Below are positions 53,069 to 61,086 of a stretch of 64,000 bases of DNA, piece by piece. Location of the stretch: assembly GCF_004363555.1 (NCBI RefSeq), contig NZ_SNZJ01000009.1:62001-126000 (forward strand). Reading direction: 5' to 3'. The position numbers were made by a program, and so were the translations under genes. The notes under the pieces were generated by a model. It did no database searches. It saw nothing but the letters and a program-made list of their open reading frames with translations, and was not told where the DNA came from. This stretch comes from Halomonas ventosae (GTDB lineage Bacteria; Pseudomonadota; Gammaproteobacteria; Pseudomonadales; Halomonadaceae). Numbering within the stretch: the stretch's first letter is position 1; each line of letters opens with the position of its first letter.

Positions 53069-54244
53069 TCAGGGCTGGCGCGCCAGCACCCGCAGCCGCG
53101 ACTCGAGCATGTCGCGGTCGAGATAGGTGCCCTGCAGGTGGCGCCGCCCGCTGTCGGGGTCGAAGGCGCCGCGGCCGTGCAGCACGCGGCGATTGTCGAA
53201 GGCGACCATCTCGCCCGGGGCCAGGCTGAACGCGAACCGGTGGCGAGGCTCGTGCAGCAGCGTCCAGAAGCGGTGGTAGGCGGCGTACCAGGCGTCGATG
53301 TTTTCCGCCGGCAGGCGCAGGGTGTCGCGGATCCAGTTGTTGAAACGCACCTCCACCACGCGACCGTCCGTGTCGCAGCTCAGGATCGGCGCACGCACGG
53401 CGATGTCCTGCTCCTCGTCCTGGAAGCGGAAGTCGATGGGCGTCTCGCAGAGCAGGCGAAAGGCCTGCGGGTCCTCGCGGCGCAGGGCCTCGGCGACCCG
53501 GTAGCCATCGGCGAACAGTGACTCGCCGCCCTCGGCGTCGTTCTCCAGGCAGTAGAGCAGCTGGATATCCGGCGGCTGGCGCCAGTTCGGGAGGTCGGTG
53601 TGCAGTGCCAGGCCGATGGCGGTATAGGCGGCGTTGTTGGGGTTGGGCTTGGAGCGGACATCGAAGCGGGCGCCGAAGTTGGTCGAACGCAGCGGGCCGA
53701 TGCGCCGGGCCAGGCGGCTCACCTCCTCGTCGGCCACTGGCCCGTGTTCGAGCAGCACCAGGCCGTCGCGCAGCAGGGCCTCGAGCCAGGCCCGCTCGCC
53801 CTCGACGGAGCCGGTGAAGGCCGCGTGGTCGACCCGCCCGGGGCGAAAGCCCTCGGGCCAGATGTGCGGCGCGGGCAGTGTCGTGGCCGCATCCCCGCCG
53901 GGGCGACGCTGGTGGAGCCAGCCGCCGTCGAAGCGGCTCTCGTGCCCGTCCTCCCATACCAGGTGCAGGTGGCCGGCCTCGACGCGGGCCTCCCGGGGGC
54001 GGGCGATGGCCGGCTGCGGCAGGACGAGGCGCTCGCGGGTCTGGGCATGGCGGCAGGCGCGGCAGGCACAGTGGTCGCGCAGCCAGAGCCAGGGCAGGCG
54101 GGCCTGCTCGCCATCCTCCCAGGCCAGCGTGATCCCCGTTTCGCCGGCCTGGCCATCGTGCAGCCGCGGGGCCTGGGCGTAGGGGTCCAACTCGTGCATC
54201 TCCACCGGTGCGGCGGTGGTGGCCTGTGGGGCAGTGGCGTCCAT
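53069..54244 (-). CDS. Gamma-butyrobetaine hydroxylase-like 2-oxoglutarate dioxygenase
   Basis: A 391-residue BBOX/TMLH-type enzyme. The N-terminal GBBH-like domain has zinc ligands Cys59, Cys61 and Cys64 (LRDHCACRAC). The catalytic TauD-like domain has His215-x-Asp217 and His356 (HTDLPNW, VLHGRGAFD). The family makes L-carnitine from gamma-butyrobetaine; trimethyllysine or another quaternary-ammonium substrate is possible. GAGGAGG precedes the ATG at 54244. The divergent LysR probably regulates it. Confidence 0.87.
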   Translation of the reverse strand: MDATAPQATTAAPVEMHELDPYAQAPRLHDGQAGETGITLAWEDGEQARLPWLWLRDHCACRACRHAQTRERLVLPQPAIARPREARVEAGHLHLVWEDGHESRFDGGWLHQRRPGGDAATTLPAPHIWPEGFRPGRVDHAAFTGSVEGERAWLEALLRDGLVLLEHGPVADEEVSRLARRIGPLRSTNFGARFDVRSKPNPNNAAYTAIGLALHTDLPNWRQPPDIQLLYCLENDAEGGESLFADGYRVAEALRREDPQAFRLLCETPIDFRFQDEEQDIAVRAPILSCDTDGRVVEVRFNNWIRDTLRLPAENIDAWYAAYHRFWTLLHEPRHRFAFSLAPGEMVAFDNRRVLHGRGAFDPDSGRRHLQGTYLDRDMLESRLRVLARQP

Positions 54245-54360
54245 CCGGTCCTCCTCGGGAATGTCAGGTTGACGGATGCCGAGGGTGACGCCTGGCTCGA
54301 CGGCTGACAAACGATTAATCTGGCCCCTATGACCAAGCCAAGCTTATGGGTAGCTTTTTC

Positions 54361-55239
54361 ATGAGTGCCCTGCCTCCGCTGACCTGGCTGCAGGCCTTCG
54401 AGGCAGCCGCGCGGACCCTGAGCTTCACGGCCGCCGGCCGCGAACTGGGGGTGACCCAGGCGGCCATCAGCCAGCGCATCCGGCTGCTCGAGGACCGATT
54501 GGGGCAGAAGCTCTTCGTGCGTCACCCGCGAAGCCTCACGCTCACGCCGGCGGGCCAGGCCTGGCTGCCCAGCATCCACGAGGGATTCGCGCGCATCGGC
54601 GAGGGCACCCGAGAGGTCTTCGGCAGCGCACCGGCACGTTCGGTCACCCTGCGCACCACGCCGGTCATCCAGCAGAACTGGCTGGCGCCCCGGTTGCTGG
54701 CCTTCCATCGTGCCCACCCGGCGATCGCCGTGCGGCTGGTCAGTGCCATCTGGACCGACGAGTTCGGCCCAGAGGGGGCGGATATCGAGATCCGCTACGG
54801 GCGTGGCGGCTGGTCGGGCGTGGAGGCGCTGTCGCTGGGTGCCGAGCACCTGCTGCCGGTGTGTGCCCCGGCGGTGGCACGCGGCCTGGCGGCACCCGCC
54901 GACCTGGCGGGCGTGACCCTGCTGCATGCGGCAGGCTTCGCCGTGGGCTGGCCGAGCTGGCTGGAACGGGCCGGGGTGGCCGGCCTCGAGTCGCGCTCTC
55001 CGGCGCTGACCTGCGACAACCAGGTGATGACCCTGGCACTGGCCAGCCTGGGAGGTGGGGTGGCGCTGACCCATCGCCGCCTGTTCGAGGGGCGTGATGA
55101 CCTGGTCGCGCCATTCGACCTTGCCGTGCCCACCGACGAGCGCTTCTGGCTGGTGCGCTCGACCCGCGGCCAGCGTCAGGAGGAGGCGTCGCTGCTGTGG
55201 TCGTGGCTCTGTCGCGAGGTAGACGCCGACCCGGGGTGA
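54361..55239 (+). CDS. GcvA-type LysR regulator
   Basis: A 292-residue LysR protein of the GcvA group: LPPLTWLQAFEAAARTLSFTAAGRELGVTQAAISQRIRLLE. I use the ATG at 54361, which gives the usual MSALPPL start; one at 54346 adds five residues. It is divergent from the dioxygenase gene and probably its activator. Its last 64 bp overlap the convergent mtfA gene. Confidence 0.85.
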   Translation: MSALPPLTWLQAFEAAARTLSFTAAGRELGVTQAAISQRIRLLEDRLGQKLFVRHPRSLTLTPAGQAWLPSIHEGFARIGEGTREVFGSAPARSVTLRTTPVIQQNWLAPRLLAFHRAHPAIAVRLVSAIWTDEFGPEGADIEIRYGRGGWSGVEALSLGAEHLLPVCAPAVARGLAAPADLAGVTLLHAAGFAVGWPSWLERAGVAGLESRSPALTCDNQVMTLALASLGGGVALTHRRLFEGRDDLVAPFDLAVPTDERFWLVRSTRGQRQEEASLLWSWLCREVDADPG

Positions 55240-56039
55240 GCCGCCGGGGGGCAGCGCGCCAGGGTGTCCTGGCGGAAGTAGCGCGCGAGCAGCGCATGGA
55301 GCTCGGGATAGGCGGCGTGCAGCACGTCCGGGGCGGTGAAGAAGTGTTCGCAGCAGACCGCGAAGCACTCGCCGGGGTGGGTCGCCGCATAGTCGTCGAT
55401 CGGCGTCGGCTCGCCGTGCGCCAGGCGCGACTGCAGGTCCTCCCAGACGCCCATGAAGACCCGGTGCCACTCCCTCGGGTCGATCTCCCGGGGCAGTGGC
55501 GGAAAGCCGTCAACGTCCAGGGAGTTGCCCAGGTCGAGCTTGTGGGCCAGCTCGTGGATCAGCACGTTGAAGCCCGAGAAGTCGCCGCTCTCCATCAGGT
55601 CGGGAAAGGAGACCACCACCGGCCCCTGGGAGGAGGTCTCGCCGGCGCGCTCGTCGACGTACTCGTGGACCACGCCGGCCTCGTCCATCTCCTCCACCCG
55701 GCGCCGGAAGGCCTCGGGCAGGATCAGGATCTCGTGGACGTTGGCAAAGGCCTCGTGGTGCTCGTCCTCCTCCCAGCCCAGGGTCAGCAGGCAGGCCTGG
55801 GCCGCCAGGGCCAGCCGGGCGGGCGGGTCGAAGTCGGTGGTCTCGGCGAGCTCGGGGTGCAGGCTCAGGCGCTTGTCATGCACGAACCGCCAGGCGCGAT
55901 GACCGAGCCGCTCGGCCAGCTCGTCGGGCAGGGCGGCGAGCAGTGGCAGTCGTTCCCGGGCCTCGCGCCAGGTCTGCTCGGGAAAGGGGTGGCGCTGCTC
56001 GAAGCGCCGGCCCCCCAGGCGCATCAGCCGGCCGAGCAT
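55176..56039 (-). CDS. mtfA: Zinc-dependent peptidase MtfA
   Basis: A 287-residue gluzincin. His162-Glu163-x-x-His166 (HELAH) and a downstream Glu in THPGECFAV form the site. E. coli MtfA binds the glucose-PTS repressor Mlc and has aminopeptidase activity. The C-terminal ~35 residues are low-complexity and overlap the convergent LysR coding region, so the tail is probably not conserved. It starts 4 bp after the GNAT-nitrilase stop. Confidence 0.9.
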   Translation of the reverse strand: MLGRLMRLGGRRFEQRHPFPEQTWREARERLPLLAALPDELAERLGHRAWRFVHDKRLSLHPELAETTDFDPPARLALAAQACLLTLGWEEDEHHEAFANVHEILILPEAFRRRVEEMDEAGVVHEYVDERAGETSSQGPVVVSFPDLMESGDFSGFNVLIHELAHKLDLGNSLDVDGFPPLPREIDPREWHRVFMGVWEDLQSRLAHGEPTPIDDYAATHPGECFAVCCEHFFTAPDVLHAAYPELHALLARYFRQDTLARCPPAAHPGSASTSRQSHDHSSDASS

Positions 56040-56043
56040 GGCG

Positions 56044-57615
56044 TCAGCTCTCCTCCAGGTTGGCCCCGGACTTCCAGGACCAGTCCCTCCAGCGCAGGTC
56101 GAAGAGGTCCTTGCGGCGATCCTTGAGGTTGGTCACCGAGCCCTCGGCCCGCACCACGGTCAGCCGGGTCAGATCGAGGTCCGAGAACATGATCATCTCG
56201 GTGTTGGGCGTGGTCTCCGAGAGCACGGCATCGTGGGGGAAGGCGAAGTCCGAAGGCGAGAAGACCGACGACTGGGCGTACTGGATCTCCATGTTCTCGA
56301 CGGAGGGCACGTTGCCGACGCTGCCGCACAGCACCACGTAGCACTCGTTCTCGATGGCCCGCGCCTGGGCGCAGTGGCGCACCCGCAGGTAGCCGTTCTT
56401 GGTGTCGGTCCAGAAGGGCACGAAGAGGATGTCCATCTCCTGGTCGGCGAGCAGCCGCGAGAGTTCGGGAAATTCCACGTCGTAGCAGATCTGGATGCCC
56501 ACCCGGCCGGCATCGGTCTGGAACACCAGCAGCTCGTCGCCGCCCTCGATCACCCAGTCGCGGCGCTCCTGGGGGGTGATGTGCAGCTTGGCCTGGCGCT
56601 CGATGGTGCCGTCGCGATGGCACAGGTAGGCGATGTTGTAGAGGAGGTCGTCCTCGCCCACCTCGATCATCGAGCCGGCGACGATGTTGATGTTGTAGGA
56701 GACCGCCATGCGCGACAGCTCGGTCTTGAACTGGTCGGTGAAGCCGGCCAGGAAGCGGATGGCGGCCATCTGGTCCTGCTGGGCGGCGCGGTCCTGCAGC
56801 CCCATCAGCGGGGCGTTGAACAGCTCCGGGAAGACCGCGAAGTCGCTCTGGTAGTCGGCCAGGGCATCGACGAAGTACTCCACCTGCTGCAGTACCGACT
56901 CCACCGAGTCGAACTCGCGCATCTGCCACTGCACGGCGCCGACGCGGACCTGGGTGGGACGGTTCTCCAGCACCCGTTCCGCCGGCTCGAAGAGGATGTT
57001 GTTCCACTCCAGCAGGGTGGCATAGCCCTGGGACTTCTCGTCCTCCGGCAGGTACTTGCGCAGCAGGCGCTTGACCTGGAAGTCGTTGGCCAGCTGGAAG
57101 GAGAGAATGGGGTCGTGGATCTCCTTGCGCGCCACCTTGTCGAGGTACTCGGCCGGGGAGAGCTCGTGGGCATGCTCGTGGTACTGGGGGATCCGCCCGC
57201 CGGCGAGGATCGAGCGCAGGTTCATGGAGCGGCACAGCTCCTTGCGCGCCTCGTAGAGCCGCCGGCCCAGCCGGTAGCCGCGATAGTCCGGATGGATCAG
57301 CACGTCGAGCCCGTACATGGCGTCGCCATCGGGGTCGTTGAGGATGGTCTCGCGCTTGCCGATCAGGTCGTCGTAGCGGTGGGGGTTGGAGAAGGTGTCG
57401 TAGTCCACCAGCGCAGTCAGGGCCACGCCGACGATGGTCTCGTCATCCTCGATGACGATCTGGCCGTCGGGGAATTCCGTGATCAGCTTGTCGATGGTGG
57501 CCTTGGGCCAGGCCCCGCCGATGTCGTGATAGACCCGGTCCATCAGGGTCTTGAGCTGCGGGTAGTCGTCCGGGGTGAGGTTGCGCAGGTTGAGGTGCAG
57601 GTCGTCGAGGGACAT
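56044..57615 (-). CDS. GNAT-nitrilase fusion protein
   Basis: A 523-residue two-domain protein. Residues ~1-210 are a GNAT acetyltransferase (LIHPDYRGYRLGRRLYEARKEL for acetyl-CoA). Residues ~222-510 are a carbon-nitrogen hydrolase with the catalytic triad Glu264 (FPEL), Lys343 (KLHITPQE) and Cys377 (QICYDVEFP). The fusion is known in a conserved but poorly characterised family (YhcX-like). Both active sites look complete. The substrate is unknown; amide hydrolysis tied to acetylation is plausible. In tight operon with mtfA. Confidence 0.9.
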   Translation of the reverse strand: MSLDDLHLNLRNLTPDDYPQLKTLMDRVYHDIGGAWPKATIDKLITEFPDGQIVIEDDETIVGVALTALVDYDTFSNPHRYDDLIGKRETILNDPDGDAMYGLDVLIHPDYRGYRLGRRLYEARKELCRSMNLRSILAGGRIPQYHEHAHELSPAEYLDKVARKEIHDPILSFQLANDFQVKRLLRKYLPEDEKSQGYATLLEWNNILFEPAERVLENRPTQVRVGAVQWQMREFDSVESVLQQVEYFVDALADYQSDFAVFPELFNAPLMGLQDRAAQQDQMAAIRFLAGFTDQFKTELSRMAVSYNINIVAGSMIEVGEDDLLYNIAYLCHRDGTIERQAKLHITPQERRDWVIEGGDELLVFQTDAGRVGIQICYDVEFPELSRLLADQEMDILFVPFWTDTKNGYLRVRHCAQARAIENECYVVLCGSVGNVPSVENMEIQYAQSSVFSPSDFAFPHDAVLSETTPNTEMIMFSDLDLTRLTVVRAEGSVTNLKDRRKDLFDLRWRDWSWKSGANLEES

Positions 57616-57670
57616 GGCGCGTCCTTCCTTCCTTCGGGTCAGGGGGCAGTCTCGCTGCAGTCTACCATGC

Positions 57671-58591
57671 TCAGCGCGGGCCCCGGTCGAGGCGCGTCGC
57701 CCGCGGCGTGAGCCGTCCCAGCGGGCGGGTGAGGGTCTGGGCCATGATCACGCCCACCAGCACCAGGGCCCCGCCGGCGAGGTGGTAGGCGGCGATCCGC
57801 TCGCCGAGGAAGGCCATGGCGATCAGGGCGCTGAACACCGGCATCAGGTTGATGAAGATGCTGGCCTGGCTGGCGCCGATCTGGCGGATGGCCCGCATCC
57901 ACAGGAAGGTGGTGATGATCGAGGCGGGAATGCCCGCATAGAGGATCAGCCAGACGTTGTGGCCATCCACCGGTGTCATGGGGCCGATCAGGTAGCCGGG
58001 CAGCAGGAAGAGGGTGGCGAAGGCCGCCTGGAGGTAGAGCACCACCCAGGGCGGCATGTCCAGGGGCCAGCGCTTGAGCATCACCCCGTAGAGGGCATAG
58101 CAGGTGGCGGCCACCACCATCAGCAGGTCACCCAGGGCCACCTCCAGTTCGAGCAGCGACAGCGGGTCGCCGTGCCCCAGCAGGATCGACACCCCGGCCA
58201 GCGCCAGTATCCCGCCCAGGGTGCCGCCGAGACTCGGCGCCTCGCGCAGGATCAGCGCACTGAGCAGCACGGTCAGCAGCGGCACCATGGCCGCCAGGAT
58301 GCCCATGTTGGTGGCCGAGGTGGTCTCGGCGGCCACATAGGCCAGCCCCTGCCACATGGCCATGCCCAGCAGCCCCAGCAGAGCGAGCTTCGGCCAGTGG
58401 CGGCGGATGGCGTCGCGATGGCGCAAGGCCACGGGCAGCACGAAGGGGGTCAGTACCGCCAGCGCCAGCACCCAGCGCAGGAAGGCGATGCTGCTCGGGG
58501 CGATGCTGCCCACGGTGAGCTGGTTGATGGTCATGTTGCCCGACCAGATCAGCACGGCGCCGAGCGGGGGCAGGAAGGTGAGCAGTGGCAT
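57671..58591 (-). CDS. EamA-family transporter (DMT superfamily)
   Basis: A 306-residue protein with about ten hydrophobic segments in two EamA repeats (IWSGNMTINQLTVGSIAPSSIAFLRWVLAL; ATCYALYGVMLKRW). Members export amino acids or other metabolites. It ends 55 bp before the GNAT-nitrilase start and may share its transcript. The substrate is not evident. Confidence 0.88.
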   Translation of the reverse strand: MPLLTFLPPLGAVLIWSGNMTINQLTVGSIAPSSIAFLRWVLALAVLTPFVLPVALRHRDAIRRHWPKLALLGLLGMAMWQGLAYVAAETTSATNMGILAAMVPLLTVLLSALILREAPSLGGTLGGILALAGVSILLGHGDPLSLLELEVALGDLLMVVAATCYALYGVMLKRWPLDMPPWVVLYLQAAFATLFLLPGYLIGPMTPVDGHNVWLILYAGIPASIITTFLWMRAIRQIGASQASIFINLMPVFSALIAMAFLGERIAAYHLAGGALVLVGVIMAQTLTRPLGRLTPRATRLDRGPR

Positions 58592-58612
58592 ACAGGTTCC
58601 CTGAACATGAAG

Positions 58613-58633
58613 CGGCCCCGCATATCGGGGCCG
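58613..58633 (-). terminator. Hairpin between zinc-finger and EamA genes
   Basis: CGGCCCCG and its complement form a perfect 8-bp stem with a 5-nt loop, between the zinc-finger gene stop and the EamA start. No U-run follows on the minus strand. Confidence 0.4.
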
Positions 58634-58681
58634 TGATTGCCGGTGTCTCGAGGGCGGACAAGCCCTTGGCCTCCAGGAGCG

Positions 58682-58948
58682 TCAGCGCAGCTGGCTGTCC
58701 TTGCTGCCGCGGCGATTGTAGCCGCTGTGCCCCGAGGGGCGCCTGTCGCGCTCGGCCTGGCAGGTGACACAGAAGCGCACCCCCCGGATCGCCTCGCGGC
58801 GCGCCTGGGGGATGGGGTCCCCGCACTCATCGCAGCGCTCGGCGCTCTCGCCGTCCGGCAGCTGCCGGCGCGAGCGTGCCAGGGCATCCTCGACGGTGCT
58901 GTCGATCTGCTCCTGGACGGCACCATCCTTCGACCATCCTCCCGCCAT
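58682..58948 (-). CDS. DksA/TraR-type C4 zinc finger protein (YbiI-like)
   Basis: An 88-residue protein with C4 zinc ligands CDECGDPIPQARREAIRGVRFCVTCQ. The short N-terminal helix includes DSTVEDALARSRRQLPDGESAE. Such proteins may bind the RNA polymerase secondary channel. GGAGGAG precedes the ATG at 58948; an upstream in-frame extension to 59053 lacks a ribosome site. Confidence 0.88.
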   Translation of the reverse strand: MAGGWSKDGAVQEQIDSTVEDALARSRRQLPDGESAERCDECGDPIPQARREAIRGVRFCVTCQAERDRRPSGHSGYNRRGSKDSQLR

Positions 58949-59058
58949 GAGCTCCTCCTCGCGCCTGAGGCGTCGGCCCGACCGGATATCGTCCCAGTCT
59001 GGACCACTCCCGGGATCAGTTCCATGCCCACGCGTCTCGGGCGGCCCTGCCATCAGAA

Positions 59059-59080
59059 AGGCCCCGCAAGGGCGGGGCCT
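59059..59080 (-). terminator. Terminator after glcG
   Basis: AGGCCCCGC and its complement form a perfect 9-bp stem with a 4-nt loop; on the minus strand TTTCT follows. It lies 25 bp past the glcG stop and ends the glcDEFG transcript. Confidence 0.75.
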
Positions 59081-59104
59081 GGTCGCGGGCAGGGCGCGAG
59101 GTGC

Positions 59105-59506
59105 TCAGCCGATGGCGGCGACGCCGGCCTTGGCGATCTGGACGTCCTGGTCCGGCTTGACGCCGGAGATGCCGACGCTGCCGGCCACCTGGCCCTCGAC
59201 GAGCACCGGGACACCGCCGGCCAGCAGGGCCTGCATGGGGGCCGTCACGAAGGCGGTCCGGCCATTGTTGATCATGTCCTCGAAGACCTGGGTCTCCTTG
59301 CGCCCGATGGCGGCGTTGCGCGCCTTCTCGGTGGCGACGTCGGCGCTGAAGGGCGGGGCACCGTCGAGGCGACGCAGGCCGAGGAGGTGGCCGCCATCGT
59401 CGGCCACGGCCAAGGTCACGGCCCAGCCGTTGGCCTGGGCTTCCTGCTGGGCGGCGTCGAGGATGGCGTTGACGTCATCCAGGGTCAGTACGGGCTTGGT
59501 CTGCAT
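59105..59506 (-). CDS. glcG: GlcG/HbpS-family protein
   Basis: A 133-residue GlcG/HbpS fold protein (LTLDDVNAILDAAQQEAQANG; VADDGGHLLGLRRLDGAP; GGVPVLVEGQVAGSVGISG). GlcG accompanies glycolate oxidase; its exact role is unsettled, with some relatives binding heme. AAGGAG lies before the ATG and overlaps the stop of the last mini-ORF of the tandem array. It is translationally next after that array. Confidence 0.93.
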   Translation of the reverse strand: MQTKPVLTLDDVNAILDAAQQEAQANGWAVTLAVADDGGHLLGLRRLDGAPPFSADVATEKARNAAIGRKETQVFEDMINNGRTAFVTAPMQALLAGGVPVLVEGQVAGSVGISGVKPDQDVQIAKAGVAAIG

Positions 59507-59516
59507 GGTGTTCTCC

Positions 59517-59630
59517 TTAGGGGGCTAGTGTCTTGTCGACGTTCTCGATCCAGTGCCTCACCGGGGTGCGGTTGGCTCCGGCCAGGCGGGTCTGGCAGCT
59601 GAATGATTGAGCGCCGTGACGATCGTTCAT
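59517..59630 (-). CDS. Mini-ORF 3 of the glcF tail array (37 aa)
   Basis: ATG at 59630 overlaps the stop of mini-ORF 2 (ATGA). It encodes 37 residues starting MNDRHGAQSFS and ending HWIENVDKTLAP, then TAA just before the glcG ribosome site. The diverged end may be the ancestral glcF C terminus. Expression is not proven; it would depend on coupled reinitiation. Confidence 0.45.
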   Translation of the reverse strand: MNDRHGAQSFSCQTRLAGANRTPVRHWIENVDKTLAP

Positions 59631-59737
59631 GCCAGTGCCTCGTCGACGATCTCGATCCAGTGCCGGACCGGGGTGCGGTTGGCCCCGGCCAGGTGGGTCT
59701 GGCAGCTGAATGATTGAGCGCCGTGACGATCGTTCAT
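59627..59737 (-). CDS. Mini-ORF 2 of the glcF tail array (36 aa)
   Basis: ATG at 59737 overlaps the stop of mini-ORF 1. Residues 12-36 repeat the last 25 residues of GlcF (CQTHLAGANRTPV ... HWIEIVDEALA) with no change. Whether it is translated is unknown. Confidence 0.45.
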   Translation of the reverse strand: MNDRHGAQSFSCQTHLAGANRTPVRHWIEIVDEALA

Positions 59738-59844
59738 GCCAGTGCCTCGTCGACGATCTCGATCCAGTGACTCACCGGGGTGCGGTTGGCCCCGGCCAGG
59801 TGGGTCTGGCAGCTGAATGATTGAGCGCCGTGACGATCGTTCAT
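59734..59844 (-). CDS. Mini-ORF 1 of the glcF tail array (36 aa)
   Basis: ATG at 59844 overlaps the glcF stop (ATGA). It encodes MNDRHGAQSFS followed by a copy of the GlcF C terminus with one Arg-to-Ser change (PVSHW). Translation would require reinitiation by ribosomes leaving glcF. Confidence 0.5.
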   Translation of the reverse strand: MNDRHGAQSFSCQTHLAGANRTPVSHWIEIVDEALA

Positions 59845-61085
59845 GCCAGTGCCTCGTCGACGATCTCGATCCAGTGCCTCACCGGGGTGCGGTTGGCCCC
59901 GGCCAGGTGGGTCTGGCAGCCGATATTGGCCGTGACGATCACCTCCGGATTGCCGGCCTCGAGATTGTCGAGCTTGTTGTCGCGCAGCTGGGTGGCGAGT
60001 TCCGGCTGGGTGACAGAGTAGGTGCCCGCCGAGCCGCAGCAGAGGTGGGCGTCCTGCACCGGGGTGAGGGCGAAGCCGAGCCGGCCGAGCACCTGGTCCA
60101 CGGCGCCGCCGAGCTTCTGGGCGTGCTGCAGGGTGCAGGGGCAGTGGAAGGCGAGCCGGCGGCGCTCCTTCACCTCGAGGCCGGTGAGGTCCTCGTCGCG
60201 CAGCACCTCCACCAGGTCCCGGGCCAGCGCGCTGATGCGCTCGGCCTTGTGGGCATAGTCGGGGTCGTCGGCGAGCATCTCGCCATACTCCTTGACGAAG
60301 GCACCGCAGCCGCTGGCGGTCTGAACTATTGCTTCAACCCCGGCCTCGCCCTCTTTCTCGATATGGGGCCACCAGGCGTCGATGTTGGCGCGCATGCGCG
60401 TGCGGCCGGCTTCCTGAGCATTGAGGTGGAAGTCGATGGCACCGCAGCAGCCGGCTTCCGGGGCCGGGGTCAGGCCGATGCCCAGACGATCCAGTACCCG
60501 GGCAGTGGCGGCGTTGGTGTTGGGCGAGAGCCCGGGCTGCACGCAGCCCTCGAGAATGAGCATCTGGCGCGGGTGTCGCTTGCCCTCGGGGCGCGCGCCC
60601 GCATCCACCGGCGCCGGAGGCATCTTGTCCCTGAGGGTGCCCGGCACCAGCGGTCGGAAGGTCTGGCCCAGCTTGAGCAGCGCCTTGAAGCGTGCGGGCT
60701 CCACCAGGGCCTTGCGCAGCCCGAAGCGCAGCGTGCGCTCGGGCAGCGAGCGGGGCACGCGCCGCTCGATCTCGGCACGGCCGATATTGACCAGCTTGTG
60801 GTACTCCACCCCGGAGGGGCAGGTGGTCTCGCAGTTGAGGCAGGTGAGGCAGCGGTCGAGGTGCAGCCGCGTCTCCTCGGTGACCTGGGTGTCGTCTTCC
60901 GGGCTCTCGAGCATCTCCTTCATCAGGTAGATGCGCCCGCGCGGACCGTCGCGCTCGTCACCCAGCAGCTGGTAGGTGGGACAGGTGGCATTGCAGAAGC
61001 CGCAGTGCACGCAGCTGCGCAGGACGCGATCGGCCTCGCGGATATGGGGCTTCTTGAGGTCTTCCTCGGTAAAGTGCGTCTGCAT
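59841..61085 (-). CDS. glcF: Glycolate oxidase iron-sulfur subunit GlcF
   Basis: A 414-residue subunit with two [4Fe-4S] motifs, CVHCGFCNATCP (Cys25, 28, 31, 35) and CLTCLNCETTCP (Cys79, 82, 85, 89), plus the two CCG domains (CCGAIDFHL, CCGSAGTYS). It passes electrons from GlcD/GlcE to the respiratory chain. It starts 1 bp after the glcE stop. Its 3' end has been tandemly copied downstream (see the 107-bp array); the protein now ends EIVDEALA. Confidence 0.95.
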   Translation of the reverse strand: MQTHFTEEDLKKPHIREADRVLRSCVHCGFCNATCPTYQLLGDERDGPRGRIYLMKEMLESPEDDTQVTEETRLHLDRCLTCLNCETTCPSGVEYHKLVNIGRAEIERRVPRSLPERTLRFGLRKALVEPARFKALLKLGQTFRPLVPGTLRDKMPPAPVDAGARPEGKRHPRQMLILEGCVQPGLSPNTNAATARVLDRLGIGLTPAPEAGCCGAIDFHLNAQEAGRTRMRANIDAWWPHIEKEGEAGVEAIVQTASGCGAFVKEYGEMLADDPDYAHKAERISALARDLVEVLRDEDLTGLEVKERRRLAFHCPCTLQHAQKLGGAVDQVLGRLGFALTPVQDAHLCCGSAGTYSVTQPELATQLRDNKLDNLEAGNPEVIVTANIGCQTHLAGANRTPVRHWIEIVDEALA

Positions 61086-61086
61086 C

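Larger units (their letters stand above)
59520..59947 (-). repeat. 107-bp tandem array, four units, at the glcF 3' end
   Basis: Units begin at 59520 (diverged), 59627, 59734 and 59841; the last is the 3' end of glcF itself. The period is exactly 107 bp, so the frame shifts at each step, and each junction forms ATGA, a stop overlapping a start. The outer units are nearly identical to each other; the glcF unit diverges near its upstream edge. Confidence 0.93.

Noticed and set aside
54324..54352. Weak inverted repeat before the GcvA-type LysR gene
   Set aside because: Arms match at too few positions to call an operator with confidence.
59520..59947. CRISPR array
   Set aside because: Units are contiguous with no unique spacers, far too long, and are copies of the glcF 3' end.
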